Positions 8,279 through 19,700 of a stretch of DNA of 64,000 nucleotides are shown piece after piece. A program made the position numbers and the translations under genes. The notes beneath the pieces are model-generated. The model was not told where the DNA came from and searched no databases. It saw nothing but the letters and a program-made list of their open reading frames with translations. Position 1 is the first letter of the stretch, and each line of letters starts with the position of its first letter. This DNA comes from JBHYGK01 sp051859045 (lineage in GTDB: Bacteria; Pseudomonadota; Gammaproteobacteria; Xanthomonadales; Xanthomonadaceae): positions 186,001 through 250,000 of the forward strand of contig JBHYGK010000001.1 of NCBI GenBank assembly GCA_051859045.1, read 5' to 3'.

Positions 8279-9778
8279 TCACGCGCCGCGGTCCAGCGGC
8301 CGGTAGCCGATGGCCTCGGCCAGGTCGGGCACCGCGATGGCGTCGCGCCCGGCGAGGTCTGCCAGCGTGCGCGCCACCCGCAGGATCCGGCCGGCGCCGC
8401 GCGCGCTGAGCTGCAGCCGCCGCATCGCCTGCTCCAGCAGGGCCAGGCCGGCGGCGTCGAGCGCGCAGTGGCGCTCGACCTCGGCCGGCGTGAGCCGCGC
8501 GTTGGGCGCGGGCCCGCGCGCGGCCTGGCGCGCGCGCGCCGCCAGCACGCGCGCGCGCACCACGGCCGTGGTTTCGCCCGGCGGGGCGTCGGGGCGCAGC
8601 GCCTCCACCCCCACCGGCTGCAGGTGCACCTGCAGGTCGATGCGGTCGAGCAGCGGGCCGGACACGCGTTCGCGGTAGCGCCGCGCGGCCTCCTCGCCGC
8701 AGCGGCAGCGGCCGCTCTCGTCGCCGGCCCAGCCGCAGGCGCAGGGGTTCATCGCGGCCACCAGCTGGAACGCCGCGGGGAACACCACGCTGCGCGCAGT
8801 GCGCGCCACCACCACCCGGCCGGACTCCATCGGTTCGCGCAGCAGCTCGAGCTGGCCGCGCGGCCACTCCGGCAGCTCGTCGAGGAACAGCACGCCGCGA
8901 TGCGCCAGCGACAGCTCGCCGGGCCGCGGATGGGTGCCACCGCCGAGCAGCGCGGTGGCGCTGGCGCCGCGCCCGGGCGAGCGGAACGGCGCGCGGCCCC
9001 ACGCGCGCGCATCGAAGCGCCCGGCCGCCGACTGCAGCGCGGCCAGCTCGAGCGCGGCCTCGTCCTCGAGCGGCGGCAGCAGGCCCGGCAAGCGCGCGGC
9101 CAGCATCGACTTGCCGCAGCCCGGCGGGCCGATGAACAGCAGCGGGTGCGCGCCGCTGGCGGCCACCTCGAGCGCGCGCCGCGCGGCGAGCTGGCCGCGC
9201 ACGTCGCGCAGGTCGGGGGCGGCGAGCGGATCGGGCGGCGGCGGCGTGGCGGCGGCCAGCGGCGCGCGGCCCTGCAGGTGGCCCACGACCTCGCCCAGCG
9301 TGCGCGCGCCGCGCGCCCGCCCGCCCACCGCGCGCGCGGCCTCGATGGCGTTCGCCGCCGGCACCAGCAGCGCGCGGCCGGCGCGGGCCGCGGCCAGCGC
9401 CGCCGGCAGCACGCCCTCCACCCCGCGCAGCTCGCCGGTTAGCGCCAGCTCGCCCACGCATTCCACCTCGGCCAGCGCCGCCTGCGGCAGCTGGTCGGAC
9501 GCGGCCAGCAGGCCCAGCGCGATCGGCAGGTCGAAGCGGCCGCCGTCCTTGGGCAGGTCGGCGGGCGCCAGCGAGACGGTGATGACGCCGGCCGAGGGGA
9601 AGTCGAAGCCGGCGGAGTGCATCGCCGCGCGCACCCGCTCGCGCGATTCGCGCACCGCGGCGTCGCCCATCCCGACGATGGTGAAGCGCGGCAGCCCGCC
9701 GCCCAGGTGCACCTCGACCCGCACCGCGGGGGCCTCGATGCCTTGGCGGGCGCGGCTGTGGACGAGGGCGAGGGACAT
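8279..9778 (-). CDS. comM: YifB/ComM-family Mg-chelatase-like AAA+ ATPase
   Basis: 499 residues, the standard ComM length. It has an N-terminal Lon-protease-like substrate domain (MSLALVHSRARQGIEAPAV, then VEVHLGGGLPRFTIVGM), a Walker A motif GPPGCGKSMLA, a Walker B / sensor region VLFLDELPEW, the MNPCACGW Cys motif and a C-terminal winged Mg-chelatase helical domain. In competent bacteria ComM is a hexameric helicase promoting branch migration during integration of transformed DNA, so this window suggests competence machinery in the organism. Start at 9778, 130 bp from the divergent pseudouridine synthase. Confidence 0.93.
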   Translation of the reverse strand: MSLALVHSRARQGIEAPAVRVEVHLGGGLPRFTIVGMGDAAVRESRERVRAAMHSAGFDFPSAGVITVSLAPADLPKDGGRFDLPIALGLLAASDQLPQAALAEVECVGELALTGELRGVEGVLPAALAAARAGRALLVPAANAIEAARAVGGRARGARTLGEVVGHLQGRAPLAAATPPPPDPLAAPDLRDVRGQLAARRALEVAASGAHPLLFIGPPGCGKSMLAARLPGLLPPLEDEAALELAALQSAAGRFDARAWGRAPFRSPGRGASATALLGGGTHPRPGELSLAHRGVLFLDELPEWPRGQLELLREPMESGRVVVARTARSVVFPAAFQLVAAMNPCACGWAGDESGRCRCGEEAARRYRERVSGPLLDRIDLQVHLQPVGVEALRPDAPPGETTAVVRARVLAARARQAARGPAPNARLTPAEVERHCALDAAGLALLEQAMRRLQLSARGAGRILRVARTLADLAGRDAIAVPDLAEAIGYRPLDRGA

Positions 9779-9896
9779 GGCGGGGCGTCGCGGGAGGGAG
9801 CGCCAGTCTCGCGTCCCGGTCGCCGCCGCCCCGTCGGCGTCGTACGCGCCGGACTGTCGGCGGAACCCGCGGCGCGCGGTGGTCCCGCGCCTCGGG

Positions 9897-9902
9897 GATA
9901 CT
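9897..9902 (+). promoter_or_regulatory. Candidate -10 element placed for a leaderless transcript
   Basis: GATACT ends six bases before the ATG at 9909. If it is a real -10, transcription would start at or next to the initiation codon. No Shine-Dalgarno sequence fits a conventional start, which agrees with leaderless initiation, a mode used by a fraction of genes in Xanthomonas relatives. No -35 is recognisable. Confidence 0.35.
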
Positions 9903-9908
9903 GGCCGC

Positions 9909-10784
9909 ATGTCCCGCCCCGACACGCCCGCCAGCTCGGCCTTCCTGCCCGACGGCCCCTGGCCGACGCTGGGCGCCGCGCTGTGCGCGCGCTTCCCCGG
10001 CATCGACGCCGCCACCTGGGCCGCGCGCTGCGCCGCCGGCCACGTGCTCGGCGCCGACGGCGCGCCGCGCGCGTTCGACGCCCCGCATGCCCCGGGCCGC
10101 ATCACCTACTGGCGCGCCGTGGCCGACGAGCCGCGCGTGGCCGGCGAGGTGGCGATCGTGTTCCGCGACGCCGACCTGCTGGTCGCCGACAAGCCGCACG
10201 GCCTGGCGGTGATGCCGGCCGGGCGCTTCGTCCGCGAGACCCTGCAGCAGCGCCTGCGCGAGGCCACCGGCCTCGACGCCGTGGTGCCGCTGCACCGCCT
10301 CGACCGCGGCACCGCCGGGCTGGTGCTGTGCGCGTTGAGCCCGCGCGCGCGCGACGCCTATGCCGCGCTGTTCCGCGAGCACGCGATCACCAAGACCTAC
10401 GAGGCCGTCGCCGCGCCGCTGCCCGGGCTGTCCTTCCCGCTGGAGCGGCGCAGCCGGATCGCGCGCGGCGCGTTCCCGGCGATGGCCGAGGTGCCCGGCG
10501 AGCCCAACGCCGCCACCCGCATCGACGTGCTGGCCCAGGGCGACGCCTGGTGGCGCTACGCGCTGACGCCCGAGGACGGACGCCAGCACCAGCTGCGCGT
10601 GCAGATGGCGGCGCTCGGCGCGCCGCTGCGCCACGACGACCTCTACCCGGCGCCGCAGCCCGCGGTGGAGGGCGAGCAGGTCCCGCCGCTGCAGCTGCTG
10701 GCGCGCCGGCTGGCCTTCACCGATCCGCTCGACGGCGCGCCGCGCGTGTTCGAGAGCGCGCGGCCGCCGCTGCCGATCGACTAG
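9909..10784 (+). CDS. RluA-family RNA pseudouridine synthase
   Basis: 291 residues. Converts uridine to pseudouridine in rRNA or tRNA. The catalytic motif HRLDRGTAGL carries the essential Asp at D132. Other family marks are DADLLVADKPHGLAVMP (about 86-102), the motif REHAITKTYEAVA, and TPEDGRQHQLRVQMAALG near the end. There is no S4 domain, so it looks like an RluA/TruC-type stand-alone enzyme; the target site is not deducible. The stop codon shares the tetranucleotide CTAG (10781-10784) with the stop of the convergent GGDEF/EAL gene. Confidence 0.88.
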   Translation: MSRPDTPASSAFLPDGPWPTLGAALCARFPGIDAATWAARCAAGHVLGADGAPRAFDAPHAPGRITYWRAVADEPRVAGEVAIVFRDADLLVADKPHGLAVMPAGRFVRETLQQRLREATGLDAVVPLHRLDRGTAGLVLCALSPRARDAYAALFREHAITKTYEAVAAPLPGLSFPLERRSRIARGAFPAMAEVPGEPNAATRIDVLAQGDAWWRYALTPEDGRQHQLRVQMAALGAPLRHDDLYPAPQPAVEGEQVPPLQLLARRLAFTDPLDGAPRVFESARPPLPID

Positions 10785-12754
10785 CCCGTGCGCGCCACCG
10801 CCGGGGCGGCGCCGCCGAGCGCCGCCAGCGCGTCGTCGAGCGGCAGCGGCCGGCCGATGTGGTAGCCCTGCAGCGCGTCCGCGCCCAGCGCCCAGAGCGC
10901 CGATGCCGTGGCCTCGTCCTCGACCCCTTCCGCGATCACGTCCAGCGCGAAGCGCTCGGCGATCAGGCGCACGCCCTCGATGATGCCGCGGGTGCTCGCA
11001 TCGAGGCGCTGCACGAAGAAGCGGTCGATCTTGATCGCCGAGAGCGGGAAGAGGTGCAGCCGCGACAGCGACGAGAAGCCGGTGCCGAAGTCGTCGACCT
11101 CCAGCCGCACGCCGGTGGCCGCGATGGCCTCGAGCCTGCGGAGCACCTGCTCGTCGGTGGTCGCGGTGAACGCGCTCTCGGTGACCTCGAGCACCAGCAG
11201 CGACGGCGCGAGCCCGCTCTGGGCGAGCGCCCGCGCCACCGTGGCCGGGAAGTCGTCCAGCCGCAGCTGGACCACCGAGACGTTCACCGCCACGGCCAGG
11301 CCGGGGTGCCGGGCCTGCCAGGTACGTGCGTCCCGGCAGGCGCGCTCGAGCACCCATTCGCCGATCGCGAGGATCGCGCCGCTGTCCTCGGCGATCGGGA
11401 TGAACTCCGCCGGCCCCACCGGGCCTTCGCCGGCCGGGCGCCAGCGCAGCAGCGCCTCGAGCTGGCGCGCCTGGCCCGAGCGCCCGGCGATGGGCTGGTA
11501 GTGCAGCGCGAGGCTCGCGTCGTCGGTCGCCCGCGCGAGCGCGCCCTCGAGGCGCTTGCGGCGGGCCCAGGTGGCGCCCAGCTCGGGCGTGTAGGCCAGC
11601 AGCCGCGCGCGGCCGTCGCGCTTGGCCTGCATCGCCGCGAAGTCCGCCGCGCCGATAAGCTCGGCGATGGTGCGCCCGTGGTCCGGCGCCCAGGCCAGGC
11701 CGATCGAGGCGCTGGCCAGCACCACGTCGCCCACCTCGCCCACGAGCATGGGCTGCGCGAGGGCCTCCAGCGTGCGGTGCGCCCACGCCAGCGCGGCCGC
11801 GTCGCCGATCCCGGGCAGCACGGCGACGAACTCGTCGCCGCCCCAGCGCAGCAGCTGGGCGCCATCCGGCGGCGCCGCGCGCAGCCGGGCGGCGGCGTGG
11901 CGCAGCACCGCGTCGCCGGCGAGGTGTCCGCGGGTGTCGTTGATGTCCTTGAAACGGTCGAGGTCGATGAACACCACCACCGTGCCCGGCACGCCGGGGA
12001 TGTCGATCTCGGGCAGGCCGTGGCGGTTGGTCAGCCCGGTGAGCGCGTCGCGGTGGGCCTGGGCCTGCAGCGCCCGGGTGCGCTCGGCCACGCGCTCCTC
12101 GAGCAGCTGGTTCTGCCGCGAGAGCTCGCCCACCAGCTGCAGGTTCTCCAGCGAGAGGCGCAGGCCGTCGACGAGGCTGCGGTGGTTGCGGGCGTGGGCG
12201 AGCAGCATCACCACCATGAACGCGATGCCGAGGGCCGCCATCACCGGCTCCGAGGGCGTCGCCAGCAGCAGCGCCGAGCTGCCGGCGAGCAGCAGGCTGG
12301 CGATGTAGAGCGGGCCCATCCGCCGCAGCGGCGCGAGCACGCCGGTCGCGCCGCCGGCCAGCGCCGACACCACCAGCAGCAGCGCGCCACGGTCCTCGGG
12401 CGCGAGGCCGTCATAGGCGAACAGGCACAGGAAGGCCCAGAGCAGGCTGCTGGCGGCGAGCCCGAGGCCGTACACCCAGAGCCAGCGGGTGGAGTCGCCG
12501 ACCGCGTCCCCGCGCCGCCGGATGGCCTGGACCATCCACGCGTGGCCGAGCAGCCGCAGCAGCGCCACGCCGAGGCCGGCGGCGGTCCAGGCGGGCAGCC
12601 AGGCCGGGCCCGTGGCATGGGCGATCACGTGGAAGCCCGCGACCGCCGCGGCGTTCACCGCGATCGTCGACAGCCCCTGCTCGCGCATGTGGGCCAGCAG
12701 GCCGGCCTCGACGCGATCCCCGGCCTGGGGAGGGAACAGTGGCGGCTGCGGCAT
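10781..12754 (-). CDS. Membrane GGDEF-EAL protein (cyclic-di-GMP turnover)
   Basis: 657 residues. The N-terminal region holds about six membrane segments (30-190, MASE-like sensor), then a coiled linker (QLLEERVAERTRALQAQ), a GGDEF domain with an intact GGDEF loop at 305-309, and an EAL domain with EALLRW (E433), NVS, LEVTES, VDDFGTGFSSL, KIDRFFV and AEGVED, all the usual metal and catalytic positions. No RxxD inhibitory site precedes the GGDEF loop. Both domains therefore look competent to make and degrade c-di-GMP; which direction dominates cannot be read. The start MPQPPLFPPQ at 12754 is preferred over an upstream in-frame Arg-rich extension. Confidence 0.9.
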   Translation of the reverse strand: MPQPPLFPPQAGDRVEAGLLAHMREQGLSTIAVNAAAVAGFHVIAHATGPAWLPAWTAAGLGVALLRLLGHAWMVQAIRRRGDAVGDSTRWLWVYGLGLAASSLLWAFLCLFAYDGLAPEDRGALLLVVSALAGGATGVLAPLRRMGPLYIASLLLAGSSALLLATPSEPVMAALGIAFMVVMLLAHARNHRSLVDGLRLSLENLQLVGELSRQNQLLEERVAERTRALQAQAHRDALTGLTNRHGLPEIDIPGVPGTVVVFIDLDRFKDINDTRGHLAGDAVLRHAAARLRAAPPDGAQLLRWGGDEFVAVLPGIGDAAALAWAHRTLEALAQPMLVGEVGDVVLASASIGLAWAPDHGRTIAELIGAADFAAMQAKRDGRARLLAYTPELGATWARRKRLEGALARATDDASLALHYQPIAGRSGQARQLEALLRWRPAGEGPVGPAEFIPIAEDSGAILAIGEWVLERACRDARTWQARHPGLAVAVNVSVVQLRLDDFPATVARALAQSGLAPSLLVLEVTESAFTATTDEQVLRRLEAIAATGVRLEVDDFGTGFSSLSRLHLFPLSAIKIDRFFVQRLDASTRGIIEGVRLIAERFALDVIAEGVEDEATASALWALGADALQGYHIGRPLPLDDALAALGGAAPAVARTG

Positions 12755-12872
12755 GCGGGGCCTGCGTGGCGTGACGGCGTGCCCCGCGAGGGTCGGCTTC
12801 CGCGCGCGGCCGCGCAAGTCGGGTTCAGCCCGGGGGGGGCAGTCGCGCGGCCGGCCCGGTGGCGCCGCGCCG

Positions 12873-13229
12873 CTACAGCAGCCGCGTCCCCAGCGGCACC
12901 TCGCCGTCGGGCACGCACAGCCGCACCGCGCCGTCGGCGTCGTGGAAGCCCGTCACCAGGCACTGCGACATCACCCGGCCGACCTGCTTTGGCGCGAGGT
13001 TCACCACGGCCACCACCCGGCGGCCCACGAGGTCGGCCGCCGCATAGTGGTCGGTGAGCTGCGCGCTGCTGCGCAGCACGCCGATGTCGGGCCCGAAGTC
13101 GATCCGCAGCACCCAGGCCGGCCGGCGCGCGTCGGGCAGCGGCTCGGCCTCGAGCACCCGGCCCACGCGCAGGTCCACCGCCAGGAAGGCGTCCCAGCCG
13201 ATCGTCGGCGCCGCGGGCCCGGCGCTCAT
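12873..13229 (-). CDS. csaA: tRNA-binding domain protein, CsaA type
   Basis: 118 residues forming one OB-fold tRNA-binding domain of the Trbp111/CsaA family: DLRVGRVLEAEPLPDARRPAW at 19 onward, VLRIDFGPDIGVLRSSAQLT, RRVVAVVNLAPKQVGRVMSQ and the C-terminal LCVPDGEVPLGTRLL. CsaA has been described as a chaperone-like, export-related protein and as a tRNA binder; the precise role is unsettled. Its ATG overlaps the stop of the upstream gene by four bases (ATGA at 13226-13229), indicating translational coupling. Confidence 0.88.
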   Translation of the reverse strand: MSAGPAAPTIGWDAFLAVDLRVGRVLEAEPLPDARRPAWVLRIDFGPDIGVLRSSAQLTDHYAAADLVGRRVVAVVNLAPKQVGRVMSQCLVTGFHDADGAVRLCVPDGEVPLGTRLL

Positions 13230-13795
13230 CGGGCGTCGTCGTCGCGATCCGGCGGCGTGCCCCAGGCGGCGAAGGCCGCGTCCAGCGTCGCCAGCAGCTC
13301 GTCGTACGAGATCTTCAGCGCATTCGCGCTGATCGACACGGGGCTGCCCACCATCCGGGTGTTGGCGCGGTGGAGCATCCGCACCAGCGCGTTGCCGCGC
13401 CCGGCGTAGCGCGCCGGGTCGCGCAGCCTCAGCACCACGAAGCGCTGGCCCTGCAGGACGTGGCTCTCGATGCCGGTGATGTCGCGCCAGGGCACCAGGC
13501 CCGCGGCCACGCCGCTGGCGTGGTCGGTGACGCCCTCCGGCCCGATCACCAGGCCCGGGCGGTCGTCGAGCAGCTTGCGCACCGCCACCGCGCCGCAGGC
13601 GCCGAAGAACACCACGCCGGTGATCGCGATGCCGCGGAATGCCAGCGGGTTCGCCAGCCGGCGCTGCTGCAGGATCTCGGCGTCGGAGAACGTCAGCATC
13701 CACGCGCCCAGCGCGACGAAGGCCAGCGCGCCGACCAGCAGCGCGAGGATCGAGGTCTTCGACAGCGGGATGCTGAGCCGGGCGGGTGCGGTCAT
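13226..13795 (-). CDS. STM3941-type membrane protein with PH-like domain
   Basis: 189 residues with two N-terminal membrane helices (about 16-36 and 50-70) followed by a small beta-rich cytoplasmic domain (GLVIGPEGVTDHASG, LVPWRDITGIESHV, RFVVLRLRDPARYA, SPVSISANALKISYDELLATL). The layout and the final 'isxxxLkxsxxEl' pattern fit the STM3941 family of unknown function, whose soluble part resembles PH-like YdbS/bPH2 domains. It is cotranscribed with csaA through a four-base overlap. There are no catalytic residues; a membrane-associated binding role is the most that can be inferred. Confidence 0.65.
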   Translation of the reverse strand: MTAPARLSIPLSKTSILALLVGALAFVALGAWMLTFSDAEILQQRRLANPLAFRGIAITGVVFFGACGAVAVRKLLDDRPGLVIGPEGVTDHASGVAAGLVPWRDITGIESHVLQGQRFVVLRLRDPARYAGRGNALVRMLHRANTRMVGSPVSISANALKISYDELLATLDAAFAAWGTPPDRDDDAR

Positions 13796-13870
13796 GGCGG
13801 GGCGGCGGGGTGGGGCGGGCGGGCGTGCAGCCTCCGTCGCGGCGGCCGGCCCGGTCAAGGGCCGCCGGGC

Positions 13871-15493
<1,623 letters not shown>

Positions 15494-15590
15494 CGGGCGT
15501 CGGGCCTGCGTGTGTCGGTGTGGCCGCGCGGCGCGCGCGCGGGGGTGGCGCCGAAGCTTACGCGCGGGCGCGCCCGCCCTCCGATGCCCC

Positions 15591-15604
15591 TGCATACGTA
15601 TTCA
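15591..15604. promoter_or_regulatory. Putative LacI-family operator, site 1 (alpha-glucosidase / receiver-GGDEF)
   Basis: TGCATACGTATTCA, matching the palindrome TGnATACGTATnCA with the central CG typical of LacI-family operators. It lies in the divergent region, 30 bp upstream of a TAAGCT -10-like element for the alpha-glucosidase and 52 bp upstream of a TACCAT element (15657-15662) for the receiver-GGDEF gene. An identical sequence occurs at 20826 and, inverted, at 32529. Confidence 0.82.
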
Positions 15605-15711
15605 TGCCGGATGAGCGCGCCGGGCACGCGATTTCACGCCGCGGCCCGGCAGGCCGTACCATGCCGTCCGGAGGCGCCGTCCCGGCCGCCCCGGGACGCC
15701 CCGAGCCCCCC

Positions 15712-16716
15712 ATGAACCCGCAGATCCTGGTCATCGACGACGAGCTCGAGCACCTCAACGCCATCAGCGAGGTGCTGCAGGAGGGCCCGTACCGCGTGCT
15801 GCGCACCTCGCGCCCCGAGCGCGCGCTGGCGATCGCCGAGGACAGCCTGCCCGACCTGATCATCACCGACTGGGACATGCCCGGCCTGACCGGCATCGCG
15901 CTGATCCGCCAGCTCAAGGCCAGCGAGGCCACCCGCGACATCCCGGTGATCATGTGCACCGGCAAGATGACCACCGCCGAGAACCTCGAGGCGGCGCTCG
16001 AGGCCGGCGCCGTGGACTACGTGCGCAAGCCGGTCGAGCCGATCGAGCTGCGCGCGCGCACCCGCTCGATGCTGCAGCTCTCCGCCAGCTACCGCCGGAT
16101 CAAGGCCAACGAGCTCGCCCTGGCCCGCCAGAACGAGCAGCTCAGCGAGCAGAAGCACGCGCTGCACCTGGCCTCGATCACCGACCCGCTGACCGGCGTG
16201 TACAACCGCGCCTTCCTGATGGACCACCTCGGGCGCGAGGTGGCCAACAGCCTCCGGCACTCGCTGCCGCTGGCCTGCCTGATGGTCGACATCGACCACT
16301 TCAAGGCCTTCAACGACGACCACGGCCACCTGCTGGGCGACGCCGTGCTCAAGCACACCGTGGCCCAGCTCACCGCCAGCCTGCGCAAGGGCGACCTGCT
16401 CGCGCGCTACGGCGGCGAGGAGTTCGTGGTGCTGCTCGCCGGCACCACGGCCGAGGGCGCCGCGGTGGTCGCCGAGGCGCTGCGCGCCGCGGTCGCGCTG
16501 TCGACCTACGCCCACGGCGGGCGGGCGCTGCGGGTCAGCGTCAGCATCGGCGTCGCCGACGCGCTGCCCGACGAGGGCCTGGCCGAGAACGTGCTGCTGG
16601 CGCGCGCCGACGACGCGCTGTACGCGGCCAAGCGCGGCGGCCGCGACCGGGTGGCGGTGTACGAGCGCACCCCGCTCGAGGCCTCGGTGCTGGCCGCGGC
16701 CGCCGCCGGCGCCTGA
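15712..16716 (+). CDS. Response regulator with diguanylate cyclase (receiver-GGDEF)
   Basis: 334 residues. A receiver domain (1-120) with the phospho-acceptor D53 in ITDWDMPG and the Lys switch in DYVRKPVEP, then a short coiled coil (ELALARQNEQLSEQKHALH), then a GGDEF domain with GGEEF at 234-238. The RxxD product-inhibition site is present exactly five residues upstream (RKGDLLARYGGEEF). It should make c-di-GMP when phosphorylated, a WspR/PleD-like output. It converges with the large histidine kinase (stops 35 bp apart) and shares its upstream region with the alpha-glucosidase operator, so the kinase is a candidate partner and starch status a candidate input; both are inference. Confidence 0.92.
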   Translation: MNPQILVIDDELEHLNAISEVLQEGPYRVLRTSRPERALAIAEDSLPDLIITDWDMPGLTGIALIRQLKASEATRDIPVIMCTGKMTTAENLEAALEAGAVDYVRKPVEPIELRARTRSMLQLSASYRRIKANELALARQNEQLSEQKHALHLASITDPLTGVYNRAFLMDHLGREVANSLRHSLPLACLMVDIDHFKAFNDDHGHLLGDAVLKHTVAQLTASLRKGDLLARYGGEEFVVLLAGTTAEGAAVVAEALRAAVALSTYAHGGRALRVSVSIGVADALPDEGLAENVLLARADDALYAAKRGGRDRVAVYERTPLEASVLAAAAAGA

Positions 16717-16750
16717 GCGCGCCCCCGGCCGCCGCTTCGCGGCCCTCGCC

Positions 16751-19700
16751 TCAGGGCGCCAGCAGCACCGCCAGCAGCGCCTCGTTCTCGGTCTCGATCG
16801 CGAGGGCCACGCGCGCGCGCCAGGCCTCCACGCGCGGGCTGGCGGGCAGCGCCGCGCCGTCGAGCGCCTCGCGCAGCTCGGAGTAGCGGAAGATCGGGAT
16901 CGCCCGCAGCGTCGCCGCCAGCGGCGCCAGCGCGGCGCGCTCGGCGGGCTCCAGCGGCGGCGGGGCGAGCTCGGCGGCGCTGGCCTGGGCGGCCACCGGC
17001 GCGGCGTCCGCCGCCGCGCCCTCGGCCAGCGGCAGGGTGAACCAGAACGTGGCGCCCGCGCCGGGCGCCGAGTCCACGCCGATCCGGCCGCCGTGGGCCT
17101 CCACCGCGAGCTTGCAGAAGGTCAGGCCGAGGCCGGTGGAGCGCACCTGGCCGGAGTCGCGCGCGCGCACCTGGCCGAAGCGCTCGAACACCGCGTCGTG
17201 CAGGTGCGCCGGCAGGCCCTCGCCGCTGTCGCGCACGGCGACGCGCACGCGCGCGGGGGCGTCGGCGCCGGCGGCCTCGGGCGTCGCCTCGATCTCGATC
17301 CGCCCGTTGGGCGGGGTGAACTTGATGGCGTTGGTCAGCAGGTTCACCAGCACGCGCTCGAGCATCGCGGCCTCCACCCGCACCCGCAGCCCCGGCGGCA
17401 GCGCGACGGCCAGCGCCTGGTTGCGGCGCTCGAGCAGCAACCGCACCTGCTCCACCGCGCCGCCCACCAGCGCGTCGAGCGGCTCCGGGCGGGCGTCGGG
17501 CACCACCCGTGCGTCTTCGAACTTCTGCACGTCCAGCAGGTCGAGCACCATGCCCAGCATCTGCCGCGCCGACTGCCGCAGCTGGCCCACGCGCGAGAGC
17601 AGCGAGGGCGAGTCGAGCGCGCCCAGGATCGTGCCCAGCGGATGCTTGAGGTCGTGCACGATCATGCCCATCAGGCCCTGCTTGAAGCCGTCCAGCGCCA
17701 CCAGGCGCGCGTTCGCCTCGCGCAGGTCGTCGGCCTGCGCGGCCAGCTGGCGGGTGCGCTCGGCGACCGTGGCCTCGAGCTCGCGGGTGCGCGCCAGCAG
17801 CACGCGCAGCCGCCAGCGCAGCAGGCCCCAGCCCAGCAGGCCCAGCGCCAGGGCGTAGGCCGCCCAGGCCCAGGGCGTGCGGTACCACGGCGGCAGCACC
17901 CGGAAGGCCAGCGCGGCCTCGCGGCCGACGGCGCCGCGGGCGTCCATCGCGCGCACGCGGAAGACGTAGTCGCCCTCGAAGAGGTTGGTGTAGTCGCGGT
18001 AGTCCTCCTCGCTCCAGTCCGACCAGCCGGCGTCGCCGCCCTCGAGCCAGACCTGGAAGCGCACCCCGCTGGCGCGCCCGCCATCGCCGCCGCCGTCGAA
18101 GCGCGGCGCCGCGTACTCGAAGCGCAGCGCGTTCTCGGCGTGGGCCAGCACCGGTGCACCGGGGGCGCCGTGGCCGCCGTGCAGCACCCGGCCGCCGGCG
18201 GTGGCGACCCGGCGCATCAGGGTGTCGAAGCCCGGCGCCGGCGCCGCCGGGCGCCCGCCGTCCAGCCGGTACAGGCCCGCGGGCGTGGCGAACCAGGCCA
18301 CGCCGTCGGGTTCGGCGAGGATCGCGTAGGCCTCCTGGCCGGCGAAGGGGCGCAGCGCGGCCGGGTTCCAGCGCGCGGGCGCGCCGTCGGCGGCCGGCCG
18401 CGCCAGGCCGGTCTCGCGCAGGCCGCGGGCGGGGTCCTCGGTGGACAGCCAGGCGCCGCCGCCCGGCGCCGGGTGCAGCACCCAGGCCGTGCGCGGCGCG
18501 TCGAACAGGCCCGCGTAGCCGGGATCGGGGACGAAGCGCGCGCGCGCCTCGTCGAAGCGCAGCACGCCGGCCGCGGTGGCGAAGGCGGGCGCGCCGTCGA
18601 GATCGACCACCGCGTTGTAGGCGTCGCCGGGCAGGCCGTCGGCCACGCCGAAGCGGCGCACCGGCGCCGCGTCGGCGCCGGGCGCGCGGGCGTCCACCCG
18701 CAGCACGCCGGCGGCGAGGGTGCCGATCCACAGCCGGCCCGCCGCGTCCTCGTGCAGCGAGCGCGCGGTGTCGCCGACGCCGGGCACGCGGCCCGCTTCG
18801 CGCCAGCCCGCGCCCTCGGCCTCGAGGATCGCCACGCCGTCGCCCAGGCCCACGTAGATCCGCCCGGGATGCGCGCGCGAGGCCAGCAGGGCGTTGACGC
18901 CGTAGCCGTCGAGGACGCGCCGTGCGCGGCCATCGCCGATCGCGTGCACGCCCTGCACGCTGCCCACCAGCAGGGTGTCGCCGACCGACAGGAAGGCCCA
19001 GGTCTGCGCCTCGATGCCCGGCAGGCGCTCGAAGCGCGGCCGCGGCCCGGGCCGCAGCGCGAACGCGCCCAGCGAGGTGCCCACCACCAGCGTGCCGCGG
19101 TGCCGGTGCAGCGCGATCGGCGCGCCCTCCAGCCCGTGCCGCCCGTCGAGGCGGGTCAGCGGATCCGCGACGGCCAGCCGCGCCAGGCCCTGCCCCAGCG
19201 CCAGCCACAGCCCGCCCTCGCGGTCCTGGAAGGTGGCGGCCACGCTGGGATCCGGCAGGCCGGCGTCGACGTCGACCTGGGCCAGCCGGCGGCCGCGGGC
19301 GTCGAGCACGTGCAGGCCGCCCTGCAGGGTGCCGGCCACGAGGCGGCCGTCGGCCAGCCACTGCAGGCTCTTCACCATCAGGCCGTCGCGGCGGATGGCC
19401 TCGGCACCCTCGCTGGGCCAGGGCGCCAGTGCGCCGTCGGCGTAGCGCAGGAAGCCGAGGTCGGGGGTGGACACCAGCAGCGACGGGCCCGTGCCGGCCG
19501 CGCCGCCCTGCGCCGGGCCCGGCCAGGGCGCGATGCCCAGCCGCGCGGGATCGACGATCGCCTCGGCGCCCGGCAGCGGCTGCACCGCGTCGCCGCGCAG
19601 CTGCACCAGGCCGCGCCCGGCCTCCACCAGGTACAGCCCGTGCGCGCCGCCGTGGGCCACGCCGAACCGGCTGCCCGGCGTCCACGTGGCCATCCGCGCG

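Noticed and set aside
3720..11786. Very long open frames antisense to annotated genes, for example the 2688-codon minus-strand frame here and another at 54759-60722
   Set aside because: Their translations are Arg/Ala/Gly/Pro-rich with no domains, and they lie opposite genes with clear catalytic motifs. In DNA of about 75% GC stop codons are rare in the shadow frames.
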